Positions 1 to 11,651 are shown, numbered from the stretch's first letter. The stretch is 64,000 nt of DNA from Ceratodon purpureus (GCA_014871385.1 CM026421.1:15002548-15066547), one strand, 5' to 3'. The notes: a model not told the origin generated them from the sequence alone. Numbers and translations are program-made.

Positions 1-1851
1 GCTCCTTGGTCCTTCGGGTTTAAAATAAAATAGTCTAGTATATGGACACAACAACCTTTGGAGGTTGAAGGAGCATAGAATACATTGGAATTGATAAAAC
101 AAATACTAATTTCTTCAAATTTAGGAATCTATAGCTCTTCAATTCTATGCAAATGACATGATTTTATTTGAGATATCCAAAAGAACGGGCATTCTTGTTA
201 TTTGTAATGGAATTTGTGTTCTTACATGTTCTTACATTGATATTGTATTACAGATAATAGAATCATGTTGAATTAGATGTGCTTTGGTAAAACAGTGGCA
301 AGAATAAATTATTACTATATTTGACTATCACAAACTTCTTAATAGAAACACATTTTCTAATGATGATAAATCATTTTATAGATTATAATTAGAGAATTTC
401 CAATATAATTTGCAAATTAGGAATTTAGGCATATAAAATAACAATTTTGACACATTTTAAATTCAACTATTCAGATTCCAATGAATTCTAAGGATATAAG
501 CCAAGTTAATAGCTAAGTTATAAGGATATTAATCCTTTATAGATGTGACAATGTTTACATTGCCTCATTATATCATTTGATGATATAGCATCAAAGCCCT
601 TGCAATAAAGCTAGGCCTTGTCTTAAGGTCTTAACCTCTAGAGTTGGAAAGCCCCAAAACTACCAAAACCCTCAAAACTCGCCTTTTCTTAATACAAGCT
701 GTAAGTTCTCAAGTTTTGATGTGTATTGGGAGAAAACAACCGTAGCATCTAGTATCTTACTTGTACGTGTACATGTACTCCAAATCTTAGATTCAAAATT
801 CTTACCATTTGTGCGATCTTAATGTTCAAAGTTTGAAAAAAAGTTTTCTTCGATTGTTGCAATGTGGATTTGAAGTGTCTTGTGAGCCAAAAAAATCAAT
901 TTCAACAGTAAATCTGACTTGAGGCTCTTCAAGTACTTGTTCTGAGGTGGGTTCAGAATATGTCCATGCACTATTTACCTTCACACGGCCTATAAAATCT
1001 AAAGAAATGCTTGTTTTTTTCACATAGAGGTATGTTGAAATTCAAATACAAAGGCTTGTCTTTCATAGTAAGAAAGGCATATGGAGAAATATTTGGATTG
1101 AAAATCCAAGCAGTGGGATCATGCTTCAAAATATTATTTACGTGTCAAAAAACCACAATTTGAAATAAAGTAAAATCTCAATTTCGGTGGATATTTAAAG
1201 TTTCTATGATCTATTTAATTTTGGGCAAATTTTGAGGATAAATGAGCATATACTACAGTTTTAGGCAGATTTTAGATGGCCTTAAAAGTATTCTCAAACT
1301 TTGACAGCAAATATTTTCTAAAGTATGAAGAATTTTGAAGCATGATGGTGGTATTTCCTAAAGTCAAAAGTATTTAAGGTATTTTCTAAAGTATCAAACC
1401 AAAGTATTTAAGGAATTTTCTAAAGTATAAAGAATTTTGTAGATCCTGGTCATTTTGACTTTAGGGATTGATGACAAGGTTGGCCCTCCCTTCTTCCTCC
1501 CTTCATTGCTTCTAAACATAAAGGGCCTACGGTTTCCTTGTAGTAACTTTGACATTTTTAATGAAACCAAGGTTCCCAAATTAGTCTAGAGGGGTCCACT
1601 TAGTTAATTTTAGATTTTATATATATTCATCAATAGAATATTTACAAAAGGCATTTTTAGATTAAAACAACTAACAATTCAAGAGTAGTATTATGGATTT
1701 TATATTGAATTAATTTTGTTGCACAGAAATGAAGGCATTAAAGATGATTTTCAGTAAACAAATATGAAACTTACATCTTAAAGTTAATATTTTTTAATTG
1801 TGTCAAAAAATTTAAGCATAGAAATATTTTTTTGGGCATATATTATTGGTT
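1..1851. other. AT-rich gene-free stretch
   Basis: I see no coding region here; the few open frames are short and unlike any family. Around 780-850 there is a weak match to the internal part of the TTAA-ended elements further on (the sequence ACCATTTGTGCGATC followed by TTCAAAGTTTG). Around 1369-1428 a short unit containing AGTATTTAAGG and TTTTCTAAAGTAT occurs twice about 32 bases apart. Confidence 0.5.
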
Positions 1852-2020
1852 TTAATCCCTAAGGTTTTTTGTCTGTTTGTTTTGCCAAATTTGTCAAAAC
1901 TAACTCCATCTCATTTAAGGCCTAATAATTCTGAACATAGGCATCACTAATTAAATTTAACCGTAAGATCTTGAAATTAATCCGTTACTTTACTCACATA
2001 TCCAAATTGGATTGTTGATT
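1852..2020 (+). mobile_element. Possible truncated TTAA-ended transposon, left end
   Basis: The sequence TTAATCCCTAAGG at 1852 resembles the left end of the complete TTAA-ended elements at 7112 and 10175. About 100 bases on, AACCGTAAGATCTTGAAATTAA matches in part an internal segment conserved between the 4348 and 7112 copies. No matching right end was found; the CACTA-like element at 2150 follows. It is probably an old truncated copy. The call rests on one end and one internal motif, so it is weak. Confidence 0.3.
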
Positions 2021-2149
2021 TGTCTTCATTTAGGAAATCATAATGATTAAGAATGTTGAATTTTTATGCATTTATAGTTGAAACTTCTTTTTATCATACT
2101 TTGAAGCATGACCTTGTAAAATTGACATACAATTTATCTTGGATCACTT

Positions 2150-2303
2150 CACTAGTGGAAAAGGTGTACGAGTAAGCTAAAGGAGAATACCAAGCAGTGA
2201 TCAACTACACCGAAAATTTGAAATATTTGGTGAAATTGATCACTGCTTGGTATTCTCCTTTGGTGTTTTCCTTTGGTGTACTTGTACGCATTTTCCACTA
2301 GTG
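2150..2303. mobile_element. CACTA-like MITE (154 bp foldback)
   Basis: Both ends read CACTAGTGGAAAA in inverted orientation, and the arms continue as an imperfect inverted repeat through GGAGAATACCAAGCAGTGATCAA. Ends starting CACTAGTGGAAAA are typical of non-autonomous CACTA (En/Spm) elements in plants. The flanking triplets (CTT left, TTT right) differ by one base, so a 3-bp target duplication is possible but imperfect. It has no coding capacity. The transcript would fold into a hairpin and could be a small-RNA source (inference). Confidence 0.65.
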
Positions 2304-2350
2304 TTTGGCAGCTTGAATACAAATTTGGTTAAGAACAAATTACAAAAGAA

Positions 2351-2376
2351 TATATATATATATATATATATATATA
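2351..2376. repeat. (TA)13 microsatellite
   Basis: Uninterrupted TA dinucleotide run of 26 bases in AT-rich intergenic DNA. Confidence 0.95.
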
Positions 2377-4347
2377 ACATGAGGTAGATTCTAAAAAAGG
2401 AAAGTTTCAAAATTTCTACTCAATGAGTTTCCTTCTTGTGAAAATAGAACTCTCAAAGGATAACATGTTGTGAATTTTTAATGTTGTTTTATATGGACCA
2501 CTGATGTTAGTCAATAGGGTCTCCCAAAATAAAAGAAGGGAAGAATCCAACCACTTACATGCACTAAATACAACAAACTTGAGAGTGACAAAGTTTGGTT
2601 CACATAAGGTTTTCTCTTGATGGAAATTTTCCATAACGGTTAGCTGCCCCAAATGATGCAACTACTTTACTCAGGAATATCCTGCGCGTGCACAACATTT
2701 TGCAATGTAGTAGATTCAATTGTTACTATCAATATTCCAAGTATATTAAAGGAATTTTGACATTCTAAGCTGGAACAAGATCAATCACTTGCACTTCCAA
2801 AGGATAGAAAAGTCCACGCTCTGGAGGGAGTGGGAAACTATGTCAATTACAATGGATGCATTTTTTACTATATTTTATTTTAGCCAACCCCGTCATAACG
2901 TCTATTTGCGCGTTTAGCAAAGGTAGGGTGATGTTATAACTAGATAAGGATTCTCCGCACATCAGCTTAATTGTACATGTCAAGATACCATTGCAAAATG
3001 CGTTACAGAATACGGACCCATATCCCATGTTCTGCTCTCCAGGAGCACCTCCATGCTTGAATTGTGCATGCCAAACTTGTCAAGGATTCACCGGGAATAA
3101 ACTCCCAAGTAACTGCTTCTATCGTACAAATACTGGATCTAGAAACTCCAGAAATTTAGTTACCATGAATGGGACGGTGCAAGGACTATCTTTAGAGAAG
3201 TTGTGAGGTCAGACTCAAACAAACAACTTTCTCAGAAAATTGAATTTTGAAGCTTGAGGTCTTGGATGGAAAATATTGTTTGTGAGAATGGTAGTAAAAA
3301 CATGTGACAACTAGACCAAAAATCTTCATTTTGAGAGATGTGATTTGATTGGTTGTTTGAGAATTTATGGTTTTGGAACGAGGTTGACATATAATTTATG
3401 TTTCTTTTTGAAAATATGTAATCTTTCTTGACTGTTTGACGGATTGTAAATGTGTCACTAAATATTCTTGAATTTTTTTTGTTTTTGTTTTTTTTTTAGA
3501 CATTCTACATTTTACATGTTATTTCTATTTTCACATTATGCACTCTAAAAATGCATTCATGATTTTTTTAATAGAAATATGAGAAATCTTGAAAAATTAC
3601 ATAAACAAATGTTCATATCAAGAGGATTCATACATGTGAAAATATTAATTTAATATATTTAAAATCATTCAAACATTACATGAACAAAATTTCAAGCCTC
3701 CAATTGTTTTATGTATTTTTCAAAGTGATACTTTAATTTGAATATCGTTTAGAATTTTTTAAGAACCTGTGACATTATTGATTATACTAGAAATAAATAA
3801 TCATTTAAAAAATCAAGTGTAATTGAGATTATTACAAGGTAATGGACCAAAACAATAACAATTGAAAAAAAAATCATTAAAATTGTTATGAAACAAAGAA
3901 GAATTCTATAAGTTTTATCATTACATTCTTTAACAATAGAAAATTTTCACCTTTGTTTAGAGATGAAAAAACTATATAGTTATCTCATTGATTGTCTTTT
4001 CCTCTATGTGGAGGCAAGAAATAAAAATGATCCTGAAAGGTTGATGGGGTGTTTCTTTCTAGGACTTCACTGCCATTGTTATTTAATTTGAAACCAACTT
4101 TTAGATACCTTTCAAAGTGTTATGTGTATTTTTGTAGAGGCGTTCGAAGAAGTCTCTAAGGATATTACGAGCGGCCTCTTTATTCACTTCAAATGGTCAA
4201 ATTAAGGTTCAAAATAATTATCCAACTCTTAAATCTAAAAAAATTCCTTCTTTACTCTCGAATGGTGTCAAGAATTAATTTAACGTTATTTTGAAAGAAT
4301 ACAAATATAATATAAAAAATATTTGTAGTGTACAAATGCTAACATAT
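2377..4347. other. AT-rich gene-free stretch
   Basis: No gene, RNA or clear repeat was recognised. The small open frames here (for example minus strand 2843-3028) have no recognisable domain. The local C/G content rises a little around 2660-3200 without any coding signal that I trust. Confidence 0.45.
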
Positions 4348-4695
4348 TTAACTCCTGAAGGTTCAAGCCGTTTTTGGACCTCCAAAACCAAAAACTGAGA
4401 TTTTTGACAACCTTGTAGAAGTTGGAATATGGTTCTTGTTTTTTATTTTTTTTGGTACATCCAACCGTAAGATCTTGAACCTAACTACCTGAAATAACTT
4501 CATGTCAAATTTCAACGGTTGGATCTTTACCATTTGTAAGATTATAACATTCAAAGTTTTGTTGTTTTTTGTTGTTTTTTTTTTTTTTTTTTTTTTTTTT
4601 TGGCTTTGCGCAAAAGGCATACTCTAAATGGTGCCATATAGGCTGCTTGAAACAACCGAGAGCCATTTTGGATTTCCGGAACCTTTAGGTGTTAA
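4348..4695. mobile_element. TTAA-ended transposon, subfamily A, internally deleted (348 bp)
   Basis: It starts TTAACTCCTGAAGGTTC and ends GAACCTTTAGGTGTTAA, so the 17-base ends are inverted repeats with two mismatches and TTAA stands at both borders. The interior matches the 937-bp element at 7112 from its left end through the CCAACCGTAAGATCTT...TTTACCATTTGT block and again at the right end. The middle roughly 590 bases are missing. A 27-base T run (4575-4601) sits inside. TTAA target duplications are the hallmark of the piggyBac superfamily (also of Kolobok). It has no coding capacity. Confidence 0.75.
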
Positions 4696-6042
4696 TGAAA
4701 ATCTTGATATCATAGTCAAACTGAAGGTGAATTTGCAAGTACTATAGTACTTTATCGAGGAGAACACTTCTTGTATATTTTCACGTGCAACGGTGGGGTA
4801 TTTTTTTTACTTTTGGGGGGGGGGGGGGGGGGGGGGGGAGGTGCTATTTACGTCCCAGAAAGCATTTAAAGGAATCCTATTATTACATAAAGCAAAAAAA
4901 TTACCCATATTATCATATCTATCATTATTTATAATCTATAGGTCGACAAAATATATTAAAGGCTATTTTCTTTGTAAGGAAAAAAACTAACTAAAAAAAT
5001 AATGAGAATACAAGTGACTAATAAATACCTTATAGGAAAAAAGATTCAAATGAAAACAACGCATGAATACAAATACAACACAAATACATGCATGAAAAAC
5101 AAGACATTATGGTTGATGAAGTATTGAAGAGATTGTAGGCACAATACATGTTTGAAAACACAGACATGAAGTGCATCTATCAAGTATGACCAAAAATATA
5201 TGCCTAGTTTAGAAAAGATTACATCTAAGATACGGCGTTCTAATGCCTCACTAGAAGTGCCTTCTTGAACTTGTCAATGCTATCCACTAGCATAGCACTC
5301 GATTTTTTTTTCTAGAATCTAATTCTTGTGCCCCTAATTTATATTTACCTAAAATTTAATGACCCTATTTTTCGGTTTCCTATGTTACTTATAAAGGACA
5401 TGCCACTTTCAATGTACTCTAATTTATATCTAAATTTATTAGAAATTTTAATTTAGTTTATTCAAATATACCCTATATTCCGTTGCATGTAGATTGTTAA
5501 AAACAATAAGTGTCCTCTCCTAGAATACCTTATCACTTTCTCTATTTACAATAGTTTTACTTACATTCTTGGTTTGGAACTCCCATAATTAAAGAATTTT
5601 CTGCTTTTGAAATTTGGAATTTGGAATCCCTAGAAAGACACTAAAAATATTATTTCTTTATGGTAATAACTATGTAAGTTATGATTGCATGAAATTGCTC
5701 AATTTTGGGAATTTTAAAGAATAAATTCACATGGATTTATAAAAAAGGAGAACCGTTTAAAATTCCATTGCTTGTTTAATGAAAATGAAATTTAGACCAT
5801 TTTCATGGTCTAAAAGAATATATTTTAAAAAAATCCCAAAAATCCTAAATACACCACATATTGAATCATTTTACCAATTTTTTAAAATTATTATTATTAT
5901 TATTATTTTTAATTTTTTTTTTGGGTGTGGTTATGGACTCATATGTGATGTAAAATTAACCTAATTAATTCCAACAACACCTGAAAAAGATGACATCATA
6001 TTCCCAAAATTCATTCACAGCAGAAAAAATTAAATGAATAAA
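4696..6042. other. AT-rich gene-free stretch with low-complexity tracts
   Basis: No coding region is supported. It contains the G24 tract at 4815-4838 and an (ATT)n-like run at about 5886-5910. Otherwise it is unremarkable AT-rich DNA. Confidence 0.5.
4815..4838. repeat. Poly-G tract (24 bases)
   Basis: Twenty-four consecutive G on the plus strand after a T-rich stretch. Runs this long can form quadruplexes and are error-prone in sequencing and assembly, so the exact length should be treated with caution. Confidence 0.9.
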
Positions 6043-6052
6043 CATGAGCTGG

Positions 6053-6140
6053 GTTTTTTTTTTTTTTTTTTTTTTTGGAAACGAATGAACGAAATTCATT
6101 GCAAGAGTAAAAGTACACACCCTCATCGGACAAGCCAGGG
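6053..6140 (-). mobile_element. 5'-truncated LINE-type retroposon tail with target-site duplication
   Basis: The 10-base sequence CATGAGCTGG occurs at 6043-6052 and again at 6141-6150, exactly bracketing an 88-base insert. Read on the minus strand the insert is about 64 bases of unique sequence containing CTCTTGCAATGAATTTCG followed by a 23-base A run (plus-strand T run 6054-6076). A poly-A tail plus a perfect short duplication is the signature of target-primed reverse transcription. The pre-tail sequence resembles the 3' end of plant L1 LINEs. It is a severely truncated, dead-on-arrival copy with no coding sequence. Confidence 0.7.
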
Positions 6141-6150
6141 CATGAGCTGG

Positions 6151-7111
6151 TTTAGAGTTGCAGCAGTAATGGGGACCCCTACCAAAAATTGGCATTCTCA
6201 GCAGGCAGGGGTTAGGGACGCAGTCAGGTGGATGAAGGTGAGGATGCTGTCAATGATGAGGTGGGGGCCATGTATATATCACATGGTTGGCTGCGTTCAA
6301 AATTGCATTACAATTTATCCGAAGTAATACAATTCTCAGAGATCATGGCTACACAGTGCCCGGGTTCAATCATGAGCAGTGGCCCAATGTTTTGACCGCC
6401 CAGGGCCACCACTTTCCATTCTGGGACATGTAGATATATAATATAACAAACACAATGAACACACTTTAAGCATGCAGTAATTTTTGATTTGGTTCATGGG
6501 CACACTGCAAAATAATGAAAATACAATACGGTAATGTAACTGAAGCTGCAGCACCAAAAAACCACCACTTTTGGAGCCCTAACTCTACTGAATAAATGGT
6601 ATAACTCGCATAAAAGAATTACACAATAAATATCGTGTTCATTAAAACAGCATTTGAACTAGTTCTTTTATGCAACTAAGCCATGGGTTTCTATGAAGAA
6701 CATTTACAATCATGATGGACACCTCCTATGTATCATGTGTGAATTTTTGAACATTAAATTAAAACTTGAGTAAGTTCTGACTAGTTTGAATTCTTGGTGC
6801 CAAAGATTTCACGGAAATTAAGTTTATCATTTAGCAAAGTTTTGCCCATCCTGAAATAACACTTCAGTATGATGAAATTGAGGAAGAGGGGGAAGGTGCT
6901 GATCCAAGTCCCAAGGAGCTGGATGCTGCTGAGCTTGAGCTCGTGATACCCCATGCTCCGTAACACTGCCCAGTCAACACTTCCATATCATCAGGAACCC
7001 ACTTTGCAAAACTCCGCTCTGCCGGCCCTGCAGGCCCTGCATGCAAAGAAAAGGCTCATGCCTGCTTATCATTTCCCATCATTTCCAGACTCACCACCAT
7101 TGCATGCTCCC
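6151..7111. other. Gene-free stretch
   Basis: Less AT-rich than its neighbours (for example 6160-6290 and 6890-7110), but I found no recognisable coding segment, RNA gene or repeat ends. Confidence 0.4.
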
Positions 7112-8048
7112 TTAACCCCTAAAGGTCCAAGGTGTTTTGGCACTTCCAAAACTGAAAACTGTAGATTTTGACCACCGTATGGAAATTCATGTATATTTCC
7201 AATAAAAGTTTCTTTTTTGGTATTTCCAACCGTAAGATCTTCAACCTAACTACTTGCACTAACACCATGTCAAATTTCAACTGTTGGATCTTTACCATTT
7301 GTGAGATTATAACGTTCAAAGTTTACTGTTTTATTTTTTTTGGCTTTCCTCGAAAAGCATTGTCCAAATGGTGCCAAGGGAGACTTGATGATTGTTACCC
7401 CAAGCATTTTGCTCATATTTTTTTCCATGTAGGTAACTAAGTTGGGCACCTCCATGCAAAATTCTGAAGACTTCTTTTGATTTTTTGGCCTTCATGCAAT
7501 TTTTTTTCCAAAAGCAGGTACAAAATCGTCAATATGGTAAAACTTAAATAACAACAAAGTTTTCGGTTTGGAAAAAAAGTGAATGGTGAGAAGTTACATC
7601 TATGAGTTTGTAAATTTTGGAAGGAGAAAAAATTGAAAACTTTCTAAATCTCAAATTTTGACAATTTTTGAAAGGAAAAATTATAAAATTACAAAAAACT
7701 TTGAAGCTTGTTCATGTATTTTTTGGAGGCTGCCCTTGTAAAATTGGTAAACTTTTTGGCTTGGGTCACTTTGGATTTTGAGTAATGATTTGGTTATGAA
7801 CATACTTTAAAAAAAAAAATTGAAAAAAAACCTAATTTTAAACTGCCCGTTTTGGACTTGAAACCTAAAATTTCTAGATGAAGGTTCTAAAATTGGAATT
7901 TGACTTTGAAAATTTTACCACGTATACCTTGCGGTAAAGGGAGCATCCAATAAAAATATTAGGCAAAAATATTACTTTTAACCTCTTCAACTAGGCTGCC
8001 CAAAATAGAAAAAACCCAAATTGGGTTTCCTGGACCTTTAGGGGTTAA
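7112..8048. mobile_element. TTAA-ended transposon, subfamily A, full-length non-autonomous copy (937 bp)
   Basis: The left end TTAACCCCTAAAGGTCC and the right end GGACCTTTAGGGGTTAA are a perfect 17-base inverted repeat including the TTAA borders. The interior carries the same CCAACCGTAAGATCTT...TTTACCATTTGT block as the 348-bp copy at 4348. No open frame of transposase size is present. With the TTAA counted as target duplication, the element proper begins CCCCTAAAGG, and elements starting with CCC next to TTAA are typical of piggyBac (established for that superfamily). A piggyBac transposase relic at 62.3-63.4 kb makes this assignment more likely, but the two have not been linked by shared ends. 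Confidence 0.8.
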
Positions 8049-8698
8049 ACCGGTAGTGGAAGTAAGGTAGAGACACTTCAAACCAACAAATGAAGGCAAT
8101 GATATTATTTATGGACCAGCTATGAATAGAAAATTATTCTCTTTTCATGGGGCAATTTTTGAAAAAAAGAATGTAATTTTTTGATGATTTACTTAGTGAT
8201 GTCCAAGATATGTGGGACTAATTTCTGCTCATAACAGTATTTTAAACCATCAACTGAATTTTCTCAAAATTTTCAATACTTAGCATACCATTGGATGTTT
8301 GTTTCCTTGTGAATATATTCAATGAACGGTGGCTGACAATAAGTCCATTATGTGGTTATGGGGAAGTTGGCAGTTTGAGGTGTCTCTATCTTATATAAAG
8401 CAGGGGTAGCCCATTTTGATTTAATGTAGCATAATTGCGTGTAACCATTGGCAATCATTTACTTTTTATGATTCAAAAGTGATTTAAAAAAATTCATGCA
8501 TATATTGAACTCCAGATTTCTTTTGGAACAGATAGAAATTGAGGATTTTCAAATGTACCATCCAAGTTAAATCAAAAATCAAAAAACAGAAGAATGTATA
8601 TAATTTTGAAAATCTATAAATATTTAAAAAATTTATACAAGTGTATGAGACCTGTCTACGTGGAATAATTTGTTTGTGTAGATTGACCTTATAAAATA
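8049..8698. other. AT-rich gene-free stretch
   Basis: Nothing recognisable between the TTAA-ended element and the Stowaway element. Confidence 0.45.
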
Positions 8699-8897
8699 CT
8701 CCCTCCGTCTCACTGAAAGACCGTTGTTTGCTCGAAAAACCTCTCTCTAAATAAGATCATTGTTTCTAAAATTGGCCAAATTGTTTCTAAATTTATCCAA
8801 CTTGTTTATAAATTTGGCCAACTTGTTTCAAAATTTAGAATTGTTCTTAAATCTGATATGATTAACAAACAACGGTCCTTTAGTGAGACAGAAGGAG
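8699..8897. mobile_element. Stowaway (Tc1/mariner-type) MITE, 199 bp
   Basis: The left end CTCCCTCCGTCTCACT and the right end (reverse complement CTCCTTCTGTCTCACT) are inverted repeats that extend through GACCGTTGTTTG. TA dinucleotides flank both sides (8697-8698 and 8898-8899), as expected for Stowaway. The CTCCCTCCGT start is the classic Stowaway consensus. The interior holds about four copies of a roughly 21-base unit of the form TTGTTTCTAAATTTGGCCAA. Confidence 0.88.
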
Positions 8898-9519
8898 TAT
8901 GTCTCATGTGAATGTGAAAGTTTCACAAAACTAATGGTGAATCCGAATCTTTGCGTCTTCCAAGAGCTCCATGATGTTGTCAAATCCTTGTTTCCACCAA
9001 AACAGGCCCATATGTCCACATAAATCCCTCGTGAGAGAAAAAAGATAAAAAATGAATTTCCAAAAGTTTGAGCAGCAAAGATTGACAACATGATGTATCA
9101 CCCACCAATATAATACTCGTTCTCACATGATACAAATATTTTTCATCATTTTTTAAAGTTGAATATGGTTTCAAAGGGAAGATGCTACTTTTTTAGATTC
9201 AAAATAAGGACATGTAGATTATTTTATGTTATTTCACATGACATCTCAAGTTCCAACTATAAGGAACGTAGCAAAGATAAGATGTGGTGTTTTTTGGAAT
9301 TTTCATTTTTGGAGCCAAAGTTTCAAATTAAAGGGCCTTGAGTATAGTCTTGAAGGCATGTGAACTACGTTCACAGAATATACTTAATGAAGTTCATAAA
9401 CTCTAATTATCTTCAATTTTGATATACCGAAGAATCCCTCAAGGTTTTTATTCTACAGGAGCTACAAGTTGAACAACAATAGCAACCGGAAGTTATAACA
9501 TGGGGAGCCGTATTTTGCC
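8898..9519. other. AT-rich gene-free stretch
   Basis: No gene, RNA or repeat recognised. Confidence 0.45.
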
Positions 9520-9732
9520 CCTACCAGCGCTTACAGGAGCCACTCCAACTAAAGGCTTTTTTCTTCCAAAATCATGAAATTTTTAATTTGGACCCCCAAG
9601 ACCATTTTTGGTGGTTTTGAATTCAAAAATGGGGTATGCGGCCCCAAATTACTTTAGGAGCATACCACCACGAGTTTTAAAATAAAAAACCAGGGGCTCA
9701 ATCAACCCTCCCTCCAAAAAAGGCTCATAGAG
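9520..9732. mobile_element. Short foldback element, family X, diverged copy
   Basis: It aligns along its whole length to 21115-21340. Both share AGGAGCCACTCC, GGCTTTTTTCTTCCAAAA, a CCATTTTTGG...GAATTCAAAAATGG foldback, GCGGCCCCAAATTACT and AATAAAAAACCA. Terminal inverted repeats are only faint here (CCTACCAGCG left, CATAGAGG right). It has no coding capacity. Superfamily unknown to me. Confidence 0.6.
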
Positions 9733-10174
9733 GTGATCCATGAAAAATGCTTCTTTTTTAGAAAAGGGATGACTTTCATCTACTACATTCTTCTTCATTG
9801 TAATCTTTATTTACAATAGAAAATTTGGAATTTTGTAATATATTTTTTATAATCAATAATTGTTTTTTTAGTTCTTACGTGGAATATAGTAATTTTGAAC
9901 TTCATCATAATCATTTGGAATTTTTCCAATTTATTGTAGGCACATGCTTTCATCTACAAAATGTTCAAATTTGGAATTTTATCACATTTTCCATGAAGAG
10001 ATTGAGTGTGTAATGTAGATTATGGCTATAAGTTGAAATTCTAATGACTTACAATTATGAACTTTAAGGATTATCAACCATCACAATTGGATTACTTGAA
10101 TCATGAAAAAATCAGAAATCAGGATTTTTGAAATGATACATATTGACTCTATTCAACATGTTGATTTTGATTCA
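9733..10174. other. AT-rich gene-free stretch
   Basis: No gene or element recognised. The phrase TTTGGAATTTT recurs several times (about 9830, 9918, 9970), which may be chance in AT-rich DNA. Confidence 0.4.
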
Positions 10175-11122
10175 TTAATCCCTAAACGGCCAAAGTCTTT
10201 GAATGGGCTTTTTGAAATTTCGAGCAAGTTCCTACGATGTCAGTTTTGGATGTAAGTTTCTTAAATTTTTTGTGGACGTAGGGACTTGCAAGAACTTCGT
10301 GAGAGTATAATTTTTTTTGCACTAGACATTGAAAAAAATATTTATGGTGCCCAAAGTGGTTTTACTACTTCTTCAGCAGCTCCAAAATTTTGATACACCC
10401 TTCAACTACCTTTGAGATTTTTAGTGCAAGTAACTAACATGATTAGTTTTGAGATTATCTAAAAAAACATTCTAATATTGTAGAAGATTTTCATTCTATA
10501 AAGAGCTAAAGTTTTATCAATTTTTTTGGTCAAGCATGAAAAAATGTATTTCTTTATCATATAAAAGATAGAGATTTTGTTTTTTTTTCCTTTTTTTAAT
10601 ATATTTTTTTAATTTTTTTTACTTTAAGAATAGACATAGACCTTTGTTTTGACCACATGGATTTTTATTTTAACAAAAAATGGTTTATCAAAAAAATAAA
10701 ATTAGTATTAACAATAACATGAATCCATGTTCCTTGTACAATGTTTATCACAATGCTACGCCTTTTTTTTAAAAATCTAAAATTTGGTGCACAAGTAACT
10801 AACATCATGTACATCATTTTAGTACAAAACCTCCAACATGTATAGTGAAAAGAATTTACTCAAACAGAAGTTAGACTCAGTTACTCATATTTTGAAAGGA
10901 TTAAAAAGAGCAATGTTTCTTATTTCAAACTCTATAATCTTCTAATCCACACGGTCAAATTTATTGAATTTTTTTGTGCATGTTAATTTAGAAGTCTTAA
11001 GTCGGATCCTAAGTTTTGAGATGCAAAGGCAATTTTATTTTTGATTTGTTCACTCTTGCTTGTGAAATGATAGTTTCTGGAGTGTTTTTGGTGAGAAATG
11101 ATCACAGCCGGTTAGGGATTAA
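10175..11122. mobile_element. TTAA-ended transposon, subfamily B (948 bp)
   Basis: It starts TTAATCCCTAAACGGCC and ends CCGGTTAGGGATTAA; reversed, the end reads TTAATCCCTAACCGG. Inverted ends and TTAA borders are therefore present. The interior aligns with the 58465-59390 element: GAATGGGCTTTTT near the left end, a CTTTTTGTG-type segment, GGTGCCCAAAGTGG versus GGTACCCGAAGTGG, and ATAATCTTCTAATC near the right end. No transposase frame is present. Length and ends match subfamily A, but the interior differs. Confidence 0.72.
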
Positions 11123-11356
11123 CATATATTGGCCACACAACATGATTGCTAAAATGAATGATGAAAAAACTAAAATAAAGATCAATCATAAAAATAAAAA
11201 TAAAATACGTTTTTGAACCTATGTTTTCTATTTTTGACATGTTTAGGATCATGTTTACTCATCTCAAGCTCAAACATTTTTTTAAGAAGGGTGAACCATA
11301 TCTTAGAAAAAGGATAATACACCGGCAATTGCGCTTCGTGAGTAGTGCAATCCTGT

Positions 11357-11651
11357 TAAGGTAAATGACTAGTAACCGACCATTTAAGTAATTTTGGAGG
11401 TTATTTTTCAAAGTATGATGTTGCAAAAACTTTTCCCATGTAGGAAGATAAGGTATTTGTGTGTACAGAAATTTACAAGATTTTTTCCTCAAAAATTGAA
11501 AATACTGTGAATTTTAAGAAGGCAAAAGTGCAGTGACCTAGTTTACGATCATTGAAGATTTCCACCCAAAATGTTCACGAAAGCAAAGATTTTATAAATT
11601 TTGCCCAGCGGTCGTAAATTGGTCATGGTCGGTTACTGGTCATTTACCTTA
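11357..11651. mobile_element. Foldback MITE candidate (about 295 bp)
   Basis: TAAGGTAAATGACTAGTAAC at the left and its near-perfect reverse complement at the right end (GGTTACTGGTCATTTACCTTA) form terminal inverted repeats of about 26 bases with one mismatch. The target duplication is not clear because TAA/TTA may belong to the ends. It has no coding capacity. Confidence 0.6.

Noticed and set aside
4363-4620. Minus-strand open frame starting with a lysine run
   Set aside because: It lies inside the 348-bp TTAA-ended element and the lysines come from the T27 tract.
7112-8048. CRISPR or phage-type interpretation of the repeats
   Set aside because: The repeats are terminal inverted repeats with target duplications in an intron-bearing eukaryotic genome; there are no regularly spaced direct repeats.
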